64,000 nt of DNA from a bacterium (GTDB lineage: Bacteria > Armatimonadota > Fimbriimonadia > Fimbriimonadales > Fimbriimonadaceae), in NCBI GenBank assembly GCA_027483535.1, contig JAIXUN010000001.1, positions 1 to 64,000 on the forward strand, given 5' to 3'. Each line of letters begins with the position of its first letter. The stretch's first letter is position 1. A program made the position numbers and the translations under genes. The notes beneath the pieces are model-generated. The model worked only from the letters and a program-made list of their open reading frames with translations, did not search any database and was not told where the DNA came from. Below are positions 42,222 to 50,310 of this stretch, piece by piece.

Positions 42222-43319
42222 TTAGAAGCGAATCGCGCTGTTGAGGCTGAGCGGGGTGTTTCCGGCGAAGTGCACGTTTACACCGAACAGACTGAATCCC
42301 CAGCCGAAAGCGGTTCGAGAGTTGTATCCTGCTCGAATAGCGAAGGAAGAGCCTAGCCCAAGCTCGGCGCCCACTCGCGCTTCTTTGCGACTTGCCGCAT
42401 TGCCGATGTCTACGAGGTCACCCGCAAGCAGAAGTCCTTTGCCGACTTGGGCTCCGATACCAACGCTGATGACTCGCGGGAATGGGTTCAGAGCGTCAAA
42501 TCCTGCTCCACCCGGGCGCTGCACATCAAAGTTTAGGTCGGGTTGAATGAAGTTCTCGACTACGAGACCGAAGTACAAGTTGTCCAAGTTCTTCGGGGAA
42601 TAGAGCAGACCAAGATCAACGGCCACCCCTTGCTCCTCAACCGTATCCTGCCCGGCCGGGATTCCGGAACCGTTTTGGACCGTTCCGTTTTGGATGCCGT
42701 TGGCATCAACAAACTTGTGTGCGTAGTTCGAAGTGATGAATCGCGCGTTGGCACCGATCGCCAGTCTGCCTGCGGGGACTCGAACCGCGTTGCCATAGCC
42801 CACGTCGATGGAGCGATAGGCGTAGCCGTAAGCGTCTAACCGCTCGTTGCCGGTGAGGGTGGAGTTGTTGCCATCCCAGTTCCGAAGCGCTGCGTTCGGT
42901 GTGGAATTGAGTCCCACTTCGCCTCGTGCAGCAACCGCAAATCCCAGTCCCGAAACGCCAAGGTTGGCTCCGAAAGCGGCCTTGATATCGTTTTGGCCAA
43001 AGCTTCGTGCGAGTGTAAGGACTCCGTCTTGGCTCACGCCCTCGCTGAAGTTGCCGATGACGTCAGAGAGATCGCCAAAGCCAATTCCATCAATTCGGTA
43101 GCCGATCTGGGGGAACTGGAGCGCCGGGTTCTTGCTTCCGAAAGCGAGAAAGGCCGGGTTCAGAATGTAGTTGTTTCGAACGTCGATAGGCAGGGCCAAG
43201 CCTGCTCCACCCATGCCCTGAGCTCGGGCGCCACCGATGGTAAAGTCCGCGGCAGCGTAAGCCGAGAAGAGCACTCCAACCGATAGCCCTAACAAACGAT
43301 TTAGTCGATTCGCAATCAT
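42222..43319 (-). CDS. outer-membrane beta-barrel, TraF_2/FadL-like
   Basis: About 365 residues from ATG 43319 (the frame opens at 43385, but the signal peptide starts at MIANRLNRLLGLSVG). After cleavage the mature protein begins near ADFTIGGARAQGMGGAGLA, the plug-like N terminus shared by TraF-type and FadL-related barrels. Repeated GIGA and GYN strands and a C-terminal AIRF fit an outer-membrane barrel. Substrate unknown. Confidence 0.75.
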   Translation of the reverse strand: MIANRLNRLLGLSVGVLFSAYAAADFTIGGARAQGMGGAGLALPIDVRNNYILNPAFLAFGSKNPALQFPQIGYRIDGIGFGDLSDVIGNFSEGVSQDGVLTLARSFGQNDIKAAFGANLGVSGLGFAVAARGEVGLNSTPNAALRNWDGNNSTLTGNERLDAYGYAYRSIDVGYGNAVRVPAGRLAIGANARFITSNYAHKFVDANGIQNGTVQNGSGIPAGQDTVEEQGVAVDLGLLYSPKNLDNLYFGLVVENFIQPDLNFDVQRPGGAGFDALNPFPRVISVGIGAQVGKGLLLAGDLVDIGNAASRKEARVGAELGLGSSFAIRAGYNSRTAFGWGFSLFGVNVHFAGNTPLSLNSAIRF

Positions 43320-43548
43320 GATTCGCCTGAAAAACCCCAGTATTCTTGCGGGTGTAGTGTAATTGTAGGTTGATCTACGAAGCACCGCAGTGGTTTTTTC
43401 AGCGAACCTGCATCAAAGTCTCTCGCTGCGATTCTCTGCACCTCGAATTTAATCGCGCAGATTTCTCGAAAATGTGTCGATTCCACTTGGAAGGCGCGAA
43501 CCTCCTCTGGACTTGGTTAAAATGAGCTTCTGGAGGATTTGCTGAAAG

Positions 43549-43797
43549 TTGCCCTACGTAGTTGCTGAACCGTGTATTGGAGTGATGGATAAATCGTGCA
43601 TGACCGTATGCCCGGTAGATTGCATTTATGAGGTTGATGACCAGGTTGTGATCAACCCGGACGAGTGTATTGATTGTGGGCTTTGCGAAGCCGAATGCCC
43701 GGTGAGCGCGATTTTTGTCGATACCGACGTGCCCGCCAACTGGAAATCGTTCATCGAGAAGAACGCGACCCTCGGCCGTACGGCAAGCGGCGGTTAG
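43549..43797 (+). CDS. ferredoxin, 7Fe/8Fe type
   Basis: 82 residues starting at TTG 43549. A first cluster site with C9, C17, C21-P, C25 and a second CIDCGLCEAECP motif, as in FdxA-type ferredoxins. A promoter-like TAAAAT lies near 43518 and GGAGG about 12 bases before the start. Cytoplasmic electron carrier. The acidic C terminus is shorter than in the Azotobacter protein. Confidence 0.88.
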   Translation: MPYVVAEPCIGVMDKSCMTVCPVDCIYEVDDQVVINPDECIDCGLCEAECPVSAIFVDTDVPANWKSFIEKNATLGRTASGG

Positions 43798-43807
43798 TTT
43801 CACATAG

Positions 43808-43831
43808 GGCTTCCCGCTTTAACGGGAAGCC
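43808..43831. terminator. hairpin between convergent ferredoxin and PilZ genes
   Basis: Perfect 9-bp stem GGCTTCCCG / CGGGAAGCC with a CTTTAA loop, placed exactly between the two stops. T-tails are short. Confidence 0.6.
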
Positions 43832-44425
43832 TTAAGCGACGTGGTCCATACCGATCATCCGGTGCCAACGAGCGCTTTCAATTCGACCGATTTCGCTCAC
43901 CTGCACGCCAATTCGGTAACGGGTGATGTCCTTAGGATCAGGTCGGCAGTAGCGGATTTCTCCCGACCCGCGAATCTGCCCGAAGGAACTGTCGATGTTG
44001 AAATCGCACTTTGCGCCTCTTTCAACTTGGTTGTAGGAATATCCTCCGATTCCAGACTTCGAGACATCTCCAACCACGAACTCAACTTCCATCCCGTCGA
44101 TATAGAGGACTCCAACAACGCCCTCCACGCAATACCGAACTTCTTCGGTCGGTGGGCTGAAGTGCATGGGACCAGCAATATGGAAAACGTGCTCCTCTCC
44201 GTGGACACCGAATAAGGTCGCTGTGAATCCGGCCGCGCAGTCGGGCCCGTTCACGGTGAAATGGAAGGACGTGCCGGGTTCCAACTTGGTGTCTTCCACC
44301 AATCTCAAGAGCACTTCTCGCTCGTGGAAGCTGGTTACCCAGCCAGAAAAGAATTTCATGTCCCCAAGGCGCTGCATTCTGCAGCGGACGTTGTGGAACA
44401 TATCGGGGCGGAATTGGGAGATCAT
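43832..44425 (-). CDS. PilZ-domain protein 1 (RxxxE variant)
   Basis: 197 residues: an N-terminal YcgR-like or unknown beta domain (to about 90) and a C-terminal PilZ domain. The DxSxxG motif DVSKSG begins at D120. The Arg motif, 18 residues before it, reads R97-YCV-E101, so the second Arg of RxxxR is Glu. Binding of c-di-GMP is therefore doubtful. GAGGA lies 8 bases before the ATG. 69 bases after PilZ-2, probably the same transcript. Confidence 0.8.
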   Translation of the reverse strand: MISQFRPDMFHNVRCRMQRLGDMKFFSGWVTSFHEREVLLRLVEDTKLEPGTSFHFTVNGPDCAAGFTATLFGVHGEEHVFHIAGPMHFSPPTEEVRYCVEGVVGVLYIDGMEVEFVVGDVSKSGIGGYSYNQVERGAKCDFNIDSSFGQIRGSGEIRYCRPDPKDITRYRIGVQVSEIGRIESARWHRMIGMDHVA

Positions 44426-44494
44426 GGGGGGATTCCTCGCTTATGTTTAATTCGGCAGATTAGAAGATCATTCGTAATGCCTTTTGTGATGCCG

Positions 44495-45085
44495 CTAGGC
44501 AACGGAGCGGATGTATTGATTCCAAAGGGCCGTTGCCACACGTCCCATCGGGCCAATTTCGCATCCAATTCGAAACATCGAAGGGTCGGGTTCGTACCGT
44601 CGGCACGTCTTCACCTCAAGATCCAGTTGCACCAAGCCGGTGTTCACCGAAGCTTCGAAGGCGGTTTTTGACCCTCGCTCCATTTCGAAGGGAGCGATGA
44701 ACGCCACTCCAGACTTCGATACGTCGACGATGTTAACGATCGTGGAGCCGCCGCCATCTTTCACGCATCCGGTGAGGGTTTCGGTAAGGATTCGGCAAGA
44801 AGCATCCGATTGTCGGGTCGTTATCTCGCTCGAGACAACCAGTTCGAACTCGTTTTCCTGAATGGCGTTCGAGAACCCGATGAAACTGGCGATGTACCCG
44901 TCGCCTTCCACCTCGCAGTGGAAGAACTGCCCCTGCTTGAGCACCCGGTGGCCCACAAGCTTGCCGTGAAGCACGTTGATATGGGCGTCTTGAATCCAAG
45001 CCGAGAACAGCGCGGCATCGTTCAGGTCCTGCATCCTCATTCGCTTGTGAGAAAGGATGAACAGATCGGTAATCAACTCCGCCAT
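44495..45085 (-). CDS. PilZ-domain protein 2 (RxxxE variant)
   Basis: 196 residues, same layout as its neighbours. DxSxxG is DVSKSG from D121; the Arg motif is R98-ILT-E102 at the same 18-residue spacing, again lacking the second Arg. It is preceded by a folded leader of about 180 bases and a sigma-28-like promoter. Ribosome site GAAGAG close to the ATG. Likely a motility or surface-behaviour effector. Confidence 0.8.
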   Translation of the reverse strand: MAELITDLFILSHKRMRMQDLNDAALFSAWIQDAHINVLHGKLVGHRVLKQGQFFHCEVEGDGYIASFIGFSNAIQENEFELVVSSEITTRQSDASCRILTETLTGCVKDGGGSTIVNIVDVSKSGVAFIAPFEMERGSKTAFEASVNTGLVQLDLEVKTCRRYEPDPSMFRIGCEIGPMGRVATALWNQYIRSVA

Positions 45086-45143
45086 TGCTCTTCACTAGAT
45101 TCTTGCCAGGATCAGGCCAATTGGGGCACAGCACAAATACTGG

Positions 45144-45257
45144 GAGTCTTTGCAAGCGGCTTGCGAAGTGGTGCGCGGCAGACTCTTGGTTGAAGCTGAA
45201 AGCTTCCCGGGGAGCCTCCCTCGGAAGTTGGCGCTCCGAGTTTGTGGAGGACTCCCC
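45144..45257 (-). ncRNA. highly structured 5' leader of PilZ-2, candidate RNA regulator
   Basis: Three consecutive stems within the leader. P1 (45209-45257): 17 paired bases in three blocks (GGGGAG/CTCCCC, CCTCC/GGAGG, CTCGGA/TCCGAG) with two small bulges. P2 (45192-45206): GAAGCT/AGCTTC, 3-base loop. P3 (45144-45185): GAGTCT/AGACTC enclosing GCAAG-CGG-CTTGC. I do not recognise a known riboswitch core, in particular no clear GEMM c-di-GMP motif. Confidence 0.5.
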
Positions 45258-45269
45258 TCCCCACTATAT

Positions 45270-45342
45270 TTATCGGGCAGCCAAGCTCGGCTCTTTAGGG
45301 CTAGATAAACAAAAGGCAGATTGGAGTTGAAAAATGATAAAC
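45270..45342 (-). promoter_or_regulatory. PilZ-2 promoter module: paired GTTTATC boxes plus sigma-28-like promoter
   Basis: On the minus strand: GTTTATC at 45336-45342, a second at 45304-45310 (32 bp apart), then CTAAAG (45293-45298), 15 bases, CCCGATAA (45270-45277). The last two fit SigD/FliA promoters (TAAA-N14-16-GCCGATAA). Confidence 0.6.
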
Positions 45343-45344
45343 AC

Positions 45345-45950
45345 TCAGCGTTCCATCAGGAGAACACGTTTCCATCTTGCTTGGCTGATTCGATCCATGC
45401 CCACGATCTGGATCCCAATTCGATGGGTGTCCTCATCAAAACGGACCCTTCGACAGTTCATCACTTTGCCTAAAATGTCCACCGATCCAAAAGAGGTATC
45501 GAGGGATATCTGAACCGTACTTCCCTTTTCGAGCGGGCAGAAGAAGTTGAACCCCAAGCCGAATTCAGACCCGTCGCAGATGTCAATCGCGTGTTGACCG
45601 GAGTCGTTGATCACCTTTCCAACGACATCACGAAGAAGCATTCTCCCCGTCGACCGACTCTCGCGAACGGTGACCCCAGAGGTCAGGGTGATCCGCGCTA
45701 GAGGATGCTGCAAGTCGGCCACAAGACCGATGAAACTCTGAATCTCTGAACCGATTTCACCTTCGACATACAGGAACTCCCCCGGCTTGAGCATTCGCTT
45801 CGTAGTCAGCTCAATGTGGAGTTCTCGTTCAAAGGAATCTTCGCAAACTCCGTGAAAGAAGGCCGCGTTCGATAGGCTCTGCATCGAAACTCGGCGACCG
45901 CGAAAGGCAATCACGGAATCTAATGTTGCGAGGATGGATTGGGTAGGCAT
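45345..45950 (-). CDS. PilZ-domain protein 3 (complete RxxxR)
   Basis: 201 residues. The PilZ motif is intact here: R103-MLL-R107 followed after 18 residues by D126-GSEFG (DxSxxG). It is the copy most likely to bind c-di-GMP. The N-terminal domain matches the other two. Divergent from the GbsR-like regulator and driven by its own copy of the GTTTATC/sigma-28-like module. Confidence 0.85.
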   Translation of the reverse strand: MPTQSILATLDSVIAFRGRRVSMQSLSNAAFFHGVCEDSFERELHIELTTKRMLKPGEFLYVEGEIGSEIQSFIGLVADLQHPLARITLTSGVTVRESRSTGRMLLRDVVGKVINDSGQHAIDICDGSEFGLGFNFFCPLEKGSTVQISLDTSFGSVDILGKVMNCRRVRFDEDTHRIGIQIVGMDRISQARWKRVLLMER

Positions 45951-45994
45951 AAGTTGGCGAGCCCCGTCCGGACGGATGAGGGCTGCCTAAAGAG

Positions 45995-46067
45995 ATATCG
46001 GCACGGTCTGGAGAATCCCCTAGTCCCAGATAAACATTACGTTCTTTCAAGTTCAAAATTGATAAAC
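45995..46067 (-). promoter_or_regulatory. PilZ-3 promoter module: paired GTTTATC boxes plus sigma-28-like promoter
   Basis: On the minus strand: GTTTATC at 46061-46067 and 46029-46035 (32 bp apart), CTAGGG (46018-46023), 15 bases, GCCGATAT (45995-46002), which matches the SigD -10 exactly. The layout is base-for-base the same as upstream of PilZ-2. Confidence 0.65.
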
Positions 46068-46169
46068 ACAGAGATCTGCCCCGGGCGGGAGCCTCAGCCT
46101 GTTGCGTCTACTGGGCTAACTTTCAAAAAATTCGATCATTTCAAAAGTTGCGAGAGGTTAAATGGAGAT

Positions 46170-46718
46170 ATGAATCCAGCAACCGACCCTAGGACTCATC
46201 TTGAGAAGGCGCAAGATTTGTTTGTTCTCGAGTGGGGTCGGATGAGCAGTTCCTGGGGCATCAACCGAACCATGGCCCAGATTCACGCGCTTCTCTTTGT
46301 CACGGGTCGCCCGCTTGAAGTGAATGAGATCATGGATCGCCTCCAGATAAGCCGGGGGAACGCCAGCATGAACCTGCGCGAACTCATGGACTGGGGAATC
46401 GTCCGTCGCTTCCGCCAACCGGGTGATCGAAAAGACACCTACGTGAGCGAAACGGACCCGTATCAAATGTTCCTCCGGGTTGTCCGAGAAAGGAAGCGCC
46501 GTGAAATTGACCCCACATCCGATGCGATTCGGGAAGTGATCGGGAAACTGCCAGAGAGCGACCCGAATCCGGACACCCAAAACCTCCGGCGACGACTCAT
46601 TGCCTTGCTAGAAATCTTCGATCTCATCGACGCGGCGTACGGACAAGTTTTTGGAGCCGAAGTGTCGCTTGAGGAGTTGAAAGAACTGGTCAACTCAACC
46701 ACGACCATCCAGTTGTAA
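46170..46718 (+). CDS. GbsR/MarR-type transcriptional regulator
   Basis: 182 residues from ATG 46170; the open frame begins far upstream but that part covers the PilZ-3 promoter. Winged helix (about 30-95) with MAQIHALLFVTGRPLEVNEIM, RLQISRGNASMNLRELMDWGIV and FRQPGDRKDTY, as in the GbsR branch of MarR proteins. The C-terminal helices form the dimer. Divergent from PilZ-3, so it may control that promoter. Confidence 0.85.
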   Translation: MNPATDPRTHLEKAQDLFVLEWGRMSSSWGINRTMAQIHALLFVTGRPLEVNEIMDRLQISRGNASMNLRELMDWGIVRRFRQPGDRKDTYVSETDPYQMFLRVVRERKRREIDPTSDAIREVIGKLPESDPNPDTQNLRRRLIALLEIFDLIDAAYGQVFGAEVSLEELKELVNSTTTIQL

Positions 46719-46726
46719 AGGCGATA

Positions 46727-46767
46727 AAGTCCAGTTACCGGCTTTGCCCCGTAAGGGTAACGGACTT
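46727..46767 (+). repeat. inverted repeat upstream of lon
   Basis: AAGTCC-A-GTTACC and GGTAACGGACTT, 12 paired bases with one bulge and a 16-base loop, between the regulator stop and lon. No T-run follows. Terminator, operator or leader structure of lon. Confidence 0.4.
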
Positions 46768-46820
46768 CGTCTGAGACCCTTCCGGTCGGAGTAGACAGGT
46801 GGTAGCTTCAAGGAGTCTTC

Positions 46821-49190
46821 ATGCCGCGACGGTCTTCCTCCCCTGCACCTTCCATGCCAAACCGTATTGCGGTTTTGCCTTTAAGGGACCAAGTTTTATT
46901 CCCTCATGCCACGGGGATCATTCATGTCGCTCGGAAGGTCTCTCGCCACGCCATTGAGTCGGCGATAGATGCGGATCGACTTGTCTTGGCGGTCGCTCAA
47001 CGAGACATGGGCACAGAGGCTCCGGAACTTGCCGATCTGCACCCTGTAGGAACGATCTGCGAGATCCTGCATGAGAACACCCTGCCAGATGGGACGATGC
47101 GCGTTGCTCTGCGCGGCATCTCTCGGGCAGGTTTTGACTCGGCCGCCATCGAAAACGAAACGATTCTGGCAAGGCCCACCGCTTTTCAAACAACAACGGA
47201 GAGCGACAAAGGAATTTCAGCGGCCGCACGATCGGTGAGGGACCTCTTTGCGAGCGTCGCCCGCAAGCACTCAATGATCCCGCCGGAATCGATTGCAACG
47301 ATCATGCATTTGACCGCTCCGGATGCGCTTGCCGATCAGATTGCCTATTTGCTCCCGGTTCCTCCGAGCGACAAACAGGTTCTTCTCGAAACGCCTTCCG
47401 CCAAAGCAAGACTCGAAAGCATTCTGGCGCACCTGGCTCGAGAGGCGGAAATCCTTCGACTGGAGCAAGAACTTCGTTCGAAAGTCGAACAAGACATCAG
47501 CCAGTCCCAACGGGACTATCTCTTGCGAGAGCAGCTGCGGCATATCCAAAGAGAGCTCGATAGCCGCGACAGCAGGCGGTCGATTCTTGAGATTTATCGG
47601 GAACAGATCGAGGGGCTCGTCATCGAGGAGTCGACTCGGCGGACTCTTCGCTCTAGCCTGGAACAACTCGAATACTCGTCTCCGGGGAATCCTGAACACG
47701 TCGTCGCTCGGACTTACTTGGACATCGCTCTCTCGGTGCCTTGGGGACAGTATCTCGATCAGATACTGGATCCGGACCGGGTCATGGAGGAATTGAACAA
47801 TGCTCATTTTGGGCTTCACCGGGTGAAGCAGCGAATCGCCGAGCACATTCAGATTCAAAGGCGCCTCGCGAGCAAAACGGGCAACCTCCGAAAGGGCTTC
47901 GCTCTCCTTTTTGTCGGACCGCCCGGAGTTGGAAAAACAAGCGTGGCTCGTTCTTTGGCTGCCGCAACAGGAAGACCTCTCTCGGTCGCCGCCCTGGGTG
48001 GCGTTCGCGATGAGGCCGAGATCAGGGGTCACAGGCGCACTTACGTTGGCGCTACCGCGGGGAGGATCGTCAATGCCCTGCGCGAATCCGGCGCGATGAA
48101 TCCGGTGATCGTCTTAGACGAAATCGACAAGATGTCGGTTGGCAACACGGGCGATCCCTCCGCTGCGCTGTTGGAACTCCTCGATCCCGTCCAACAAAAG
48201 CACTTTGTCGACCACTACTTAGACTTACCGATCGACCTTTCGGCGGTGCAATTCATCGCGACGGCAAACTCCATAGACCGCCTCTCCCCCGCTTTGTTGG
48301 ACCGCTTTGAAGTGATTCCGTTTGACGGTTACACCGAAGGCGAGAAGGTCGATATCGCAAAGGGTTACCTCTGGCCGAGCTTGCTGAAAGAAACCGGCTT
48401 TGAGCCCACCGACTTGCCGCTAGATTCCGACCTGCTGCGAGAGATCATCCGCCATTACGTTCGAGAGTCTGGAGTTCGCGCCCTTGCAAGGGAGTTGGCC
48501 ACACTAGCGCGTCGTGCAGCGATGGTGGACGAGCAGGAGTACCCGCTGAGCATCGATCGGACTCGACTTGAACAATGGCTAGGAAAGCCGATTTACCTCC
48601 CTAACAACACTGTCAGTTCCCCCGGGCTTGCCACAGGCTTGGTGGTGGCTCCTTACGGCGGAGATACGGTGCGGATTGAGGTGGCCATCACCAGCGTTGC
48701 GGGAGATCGCCCGACACTCACTCTCACGGGCTCGATGGGTGCGATCATGCAAGAATCTGCGTTTGCGGCGCTTACATGGACCCGCATGCAACTCGATCGC
48801 GAAGCGGTGGATTGGAAGAAGGATGTGCACGTTCACATCTCTAACGCGGGGACGCCTAAAGACGGTCCAAGCGCAGGAATCGCCATTGCGGCGGCCCTAC
48901 TCTCTGCCTTCCGAGGCATCGCGCTTCCGGATGACGTTGCCCTCACGGGTGAGATTGGGCTTACGGGTCGGATTGACCCTGTCGGTGGGATTCGCGAAAA
49001 GTGCCTTGCAGCCCTTCGTGCTGGGATATCGACCGTGATTTGCCCGGCCGGGAATCGCCGAGAGGTCGACGAGCTTGAGTCCGAAATCACGAACGGTGTG
49101 CGAATTGTGCTCGTCGAGTCGATGACCGAGGTTCTTGAAGAATTAGAAAGGCCGTCCGCTTCTCATGCGCAGACGGTCAGCATTCTCTGA
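46821..49190 (+). CDS. lon: ATP-dependent protease Lon
   Basis: 789 residues. N-terminal LON substrate domain (MPNRIAVLPLRDQVLFP from about 12), coiled coil, AAA+ module with Walker A GPPGVGKT (about 366-373) and Walker B VIVLDEIDKM, and the protease domain with catalytic Ser near 684 (KDGPSAG) and Lys near 727 (GGIREK). AAGGAG precedes ATG 46821. Degrades misfolded and regulatory proteins. Its end overlaps nadA on the other strand by 28 bases. Confidence 0.95.
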   Translation: MPRRSSSPAPSMPNRIAVLPLRDQVLFPHATGIIHVARKVSRHAIESAIDADRLVLAVAQRDMGTEAPELADLHPVGTICEILHENTLPDGTMRVALRGISRAGFDSAAIENETILARPTAFQTTTESDKGISAAARSVRDLFASVARKHSMIPPESIATIMHLTAPDALADQIAYLLPVPPSDKQVLLETPSAKARLESILAHLAREAEILRLEQELRSKVEQDISQSQRDYLLREQLRHIQRELDSRDSRRSILEIYREQIEGLVIEESTRRTLRSSLEQLEYSSPGNPEHVVARTYLDIALSVPWGQYLDQILDPDRVMEELNNAHFGLHRVKQRIAEHIQIQRRLASKTGNLRKGFALLFVGPPGVGKTSVARSLAAATGRPLSVAALGGVRDEAEIRGHRRTYVGATAGRIVNALRESGAMNPVIVLDEIDKMSVGNTGDPSAALLELLDPVQQKHFVDHYLDLPIDLSAVQFIATANSIDRLSPALLDRFEVIPFDGYTEGEKVDIAKGYLWPSLLKETGFEPTDLPLDSDLLREIIRHYVRESGVRALARELATLARRAAMVDEQEYPLSIDRTRLEQWLGKPIYLPNNTVSSPGLATGLVVAPYGGDTVRIEVAITSVAGDRPTLTLTGSMGAIMQESAFAALTWTRMQLDREAVDWKKDVHVHISNAGTPKDGPSAGIAIAAALLSAFRGIALPDDVALTGEIGLTGRIDPVGGIREKCLAALRAGISTVICPAGNRREVDELESEITNGVRIVLVESMTEVLEELERPSASHAQTVSIL

Positions 49191-50272
49191 AGAGCCTCAA
49201 GGGCGTAGTGCCGAGTTTTTTCGGCAACCACAATCCGGTTCAGCACGGTTCCATTAACCAGATTCTCCAGAATCCACAACAAGAAGGTCGGGTGAATCCG
49301 GTACATGGTTGAGCAGGGACAGATTTGCGGATCGAGGCAGAAGATGGTCTTATCTGGGTTCTCTTTTGCGAGACGGCTTACCAGATTGATCTCGGTTCCA
49401 ATTGCCCAAACCGAACCGGCGGGCGAGTTGGTTACCTGGTTGAGAATGTATTCGGTAGACCCGTTTTCGTCTGCGGCGTTGACCACGGCAAGTTCACATT
49501 CAGGGTGAACGAGCACTCGGACGCCGGGATGAGTCTGGCGAGCCTGCTCGATTTGCTCCACTGAAAAACGACTGTGTACTGAGCAGTGCCCTTTCCAAAG
49601 GATGAACTTCGCCGATCGAATTGCTTCCGGAGTGTTCCCCCCAAGAGGCTTGAAAGGATCCCAAACGATCATCTCTGTGTCTGGGTTGTAGCCCAGGCGA
49701 ACACCCGTGTTTCTACCAAGGTGCTGGTCTGGGAAGAAGAGCACCTTTTCCCCCTGCTCAAGGGCCCATTTCACGGCCGTGGGAGCGTTGGTGGACGTGC
49801 AAACCGTTCCCTCGTGCTCACCCACAAAGCCTTTCAGATTCGCCGCGCTGTTGATGTAGGTCACCGGAGTGACGGGAGTCTTCCCTTCCGGCGGGAGTCC
49901 TAGAGTTTCGTGAATCTGCTTCCAAGCCGATCGGACTTGGAACAGGTTCGCCATATCTGCCATCGAGCAGCCGGCGGCGAGATTGGGCAGGATGACCGCT
50001 TGGTGATCTCCGGTGAGGATATCGGCGCTCTCTGCCATGAAGTGAACGCCGCAAAACACGATGTACTCCGCGTCTGGGAATCGGGCCGCGTCTTTCGCGA
50101 GCTTGTAGCTATCGCCCCGGAAATCGGCGTGTTCGATGATTTCGTCGCGCTGATAGTGGTGGCCAAGAATCACCAGTCGACCCCCTAACGCCTTCTTCGC
50201 CGCTTGAATCCTCGTCCGGACTTCCTCGGCTTCTAAGTTTTGGTATTCGGGTGGAAGGGGCGCTTGATACAT
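49163..50272 (-). CDS. nadA: quinolinate synthase A
   Basis: About 369 residues from ATG 50272. 4Fe-4S enzyme that condenses iminoaspartate and dihydroxyacetone phosphate to quinolinate in NAD synthesis. Motifs ILGHHYQRDEI, FCGVHFMAESA, NLAAGCSMADM and CLDPQICPCSTMYRI include the cluster cysteines. nadB and nadC are not in the window. 38 bases after the NAGPA-type gene. Confidence 0.95.
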   Translation of the reverse strand: MYQAPLPPEYQNLEAEEVRTRIQAAKKALGGRLVILGHHYQRDEIIEHADFRGDSYKLAKDAARFPDAEYIVFCGVHFMAESADILTGDHQAVILPNLAAGCSMADMANLFQVRSAWKQIHETLGLPPEGKTPVTPVTYINSAANLKGFVGEHEGTVCTSTNAPTAVKWALEQGEKVLFFPDQHLGRNTGVRLGYNPDTEMIVWDPFKPLGGNTPEAIRSAKFILWKGHCSVHSRFSVEQIEQARQTHPGVRVLVHPECELAVVNAADENGSTEYILNQVTNSPAGSVWAIGTEINLVSRLAKENPDKTIFCLDPQICPCSTMYRIHPTFLLWILENLVNGTVLNRIVVAEKTRHYALEALQRMLTVCA

Positions 50273-50310
50273 GGCTTGCTTTGTTCTACGTCTGGCTAGA
50301 AAGCGTTGGC

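Noticed and set aside
45144-45257. Known c-di-GMP-I (GEMM) riboswitch before PilZ-2
   Set aside because: Strong stems are present but I cannot place the conserved GEMM core sequences, so I only call an unclassified structured leader.
47271-48032. Minus-strand frame of 253 codons inside lon
   Set aside because: Antisense to the AAA+ module of Lon; no start signal or domain.
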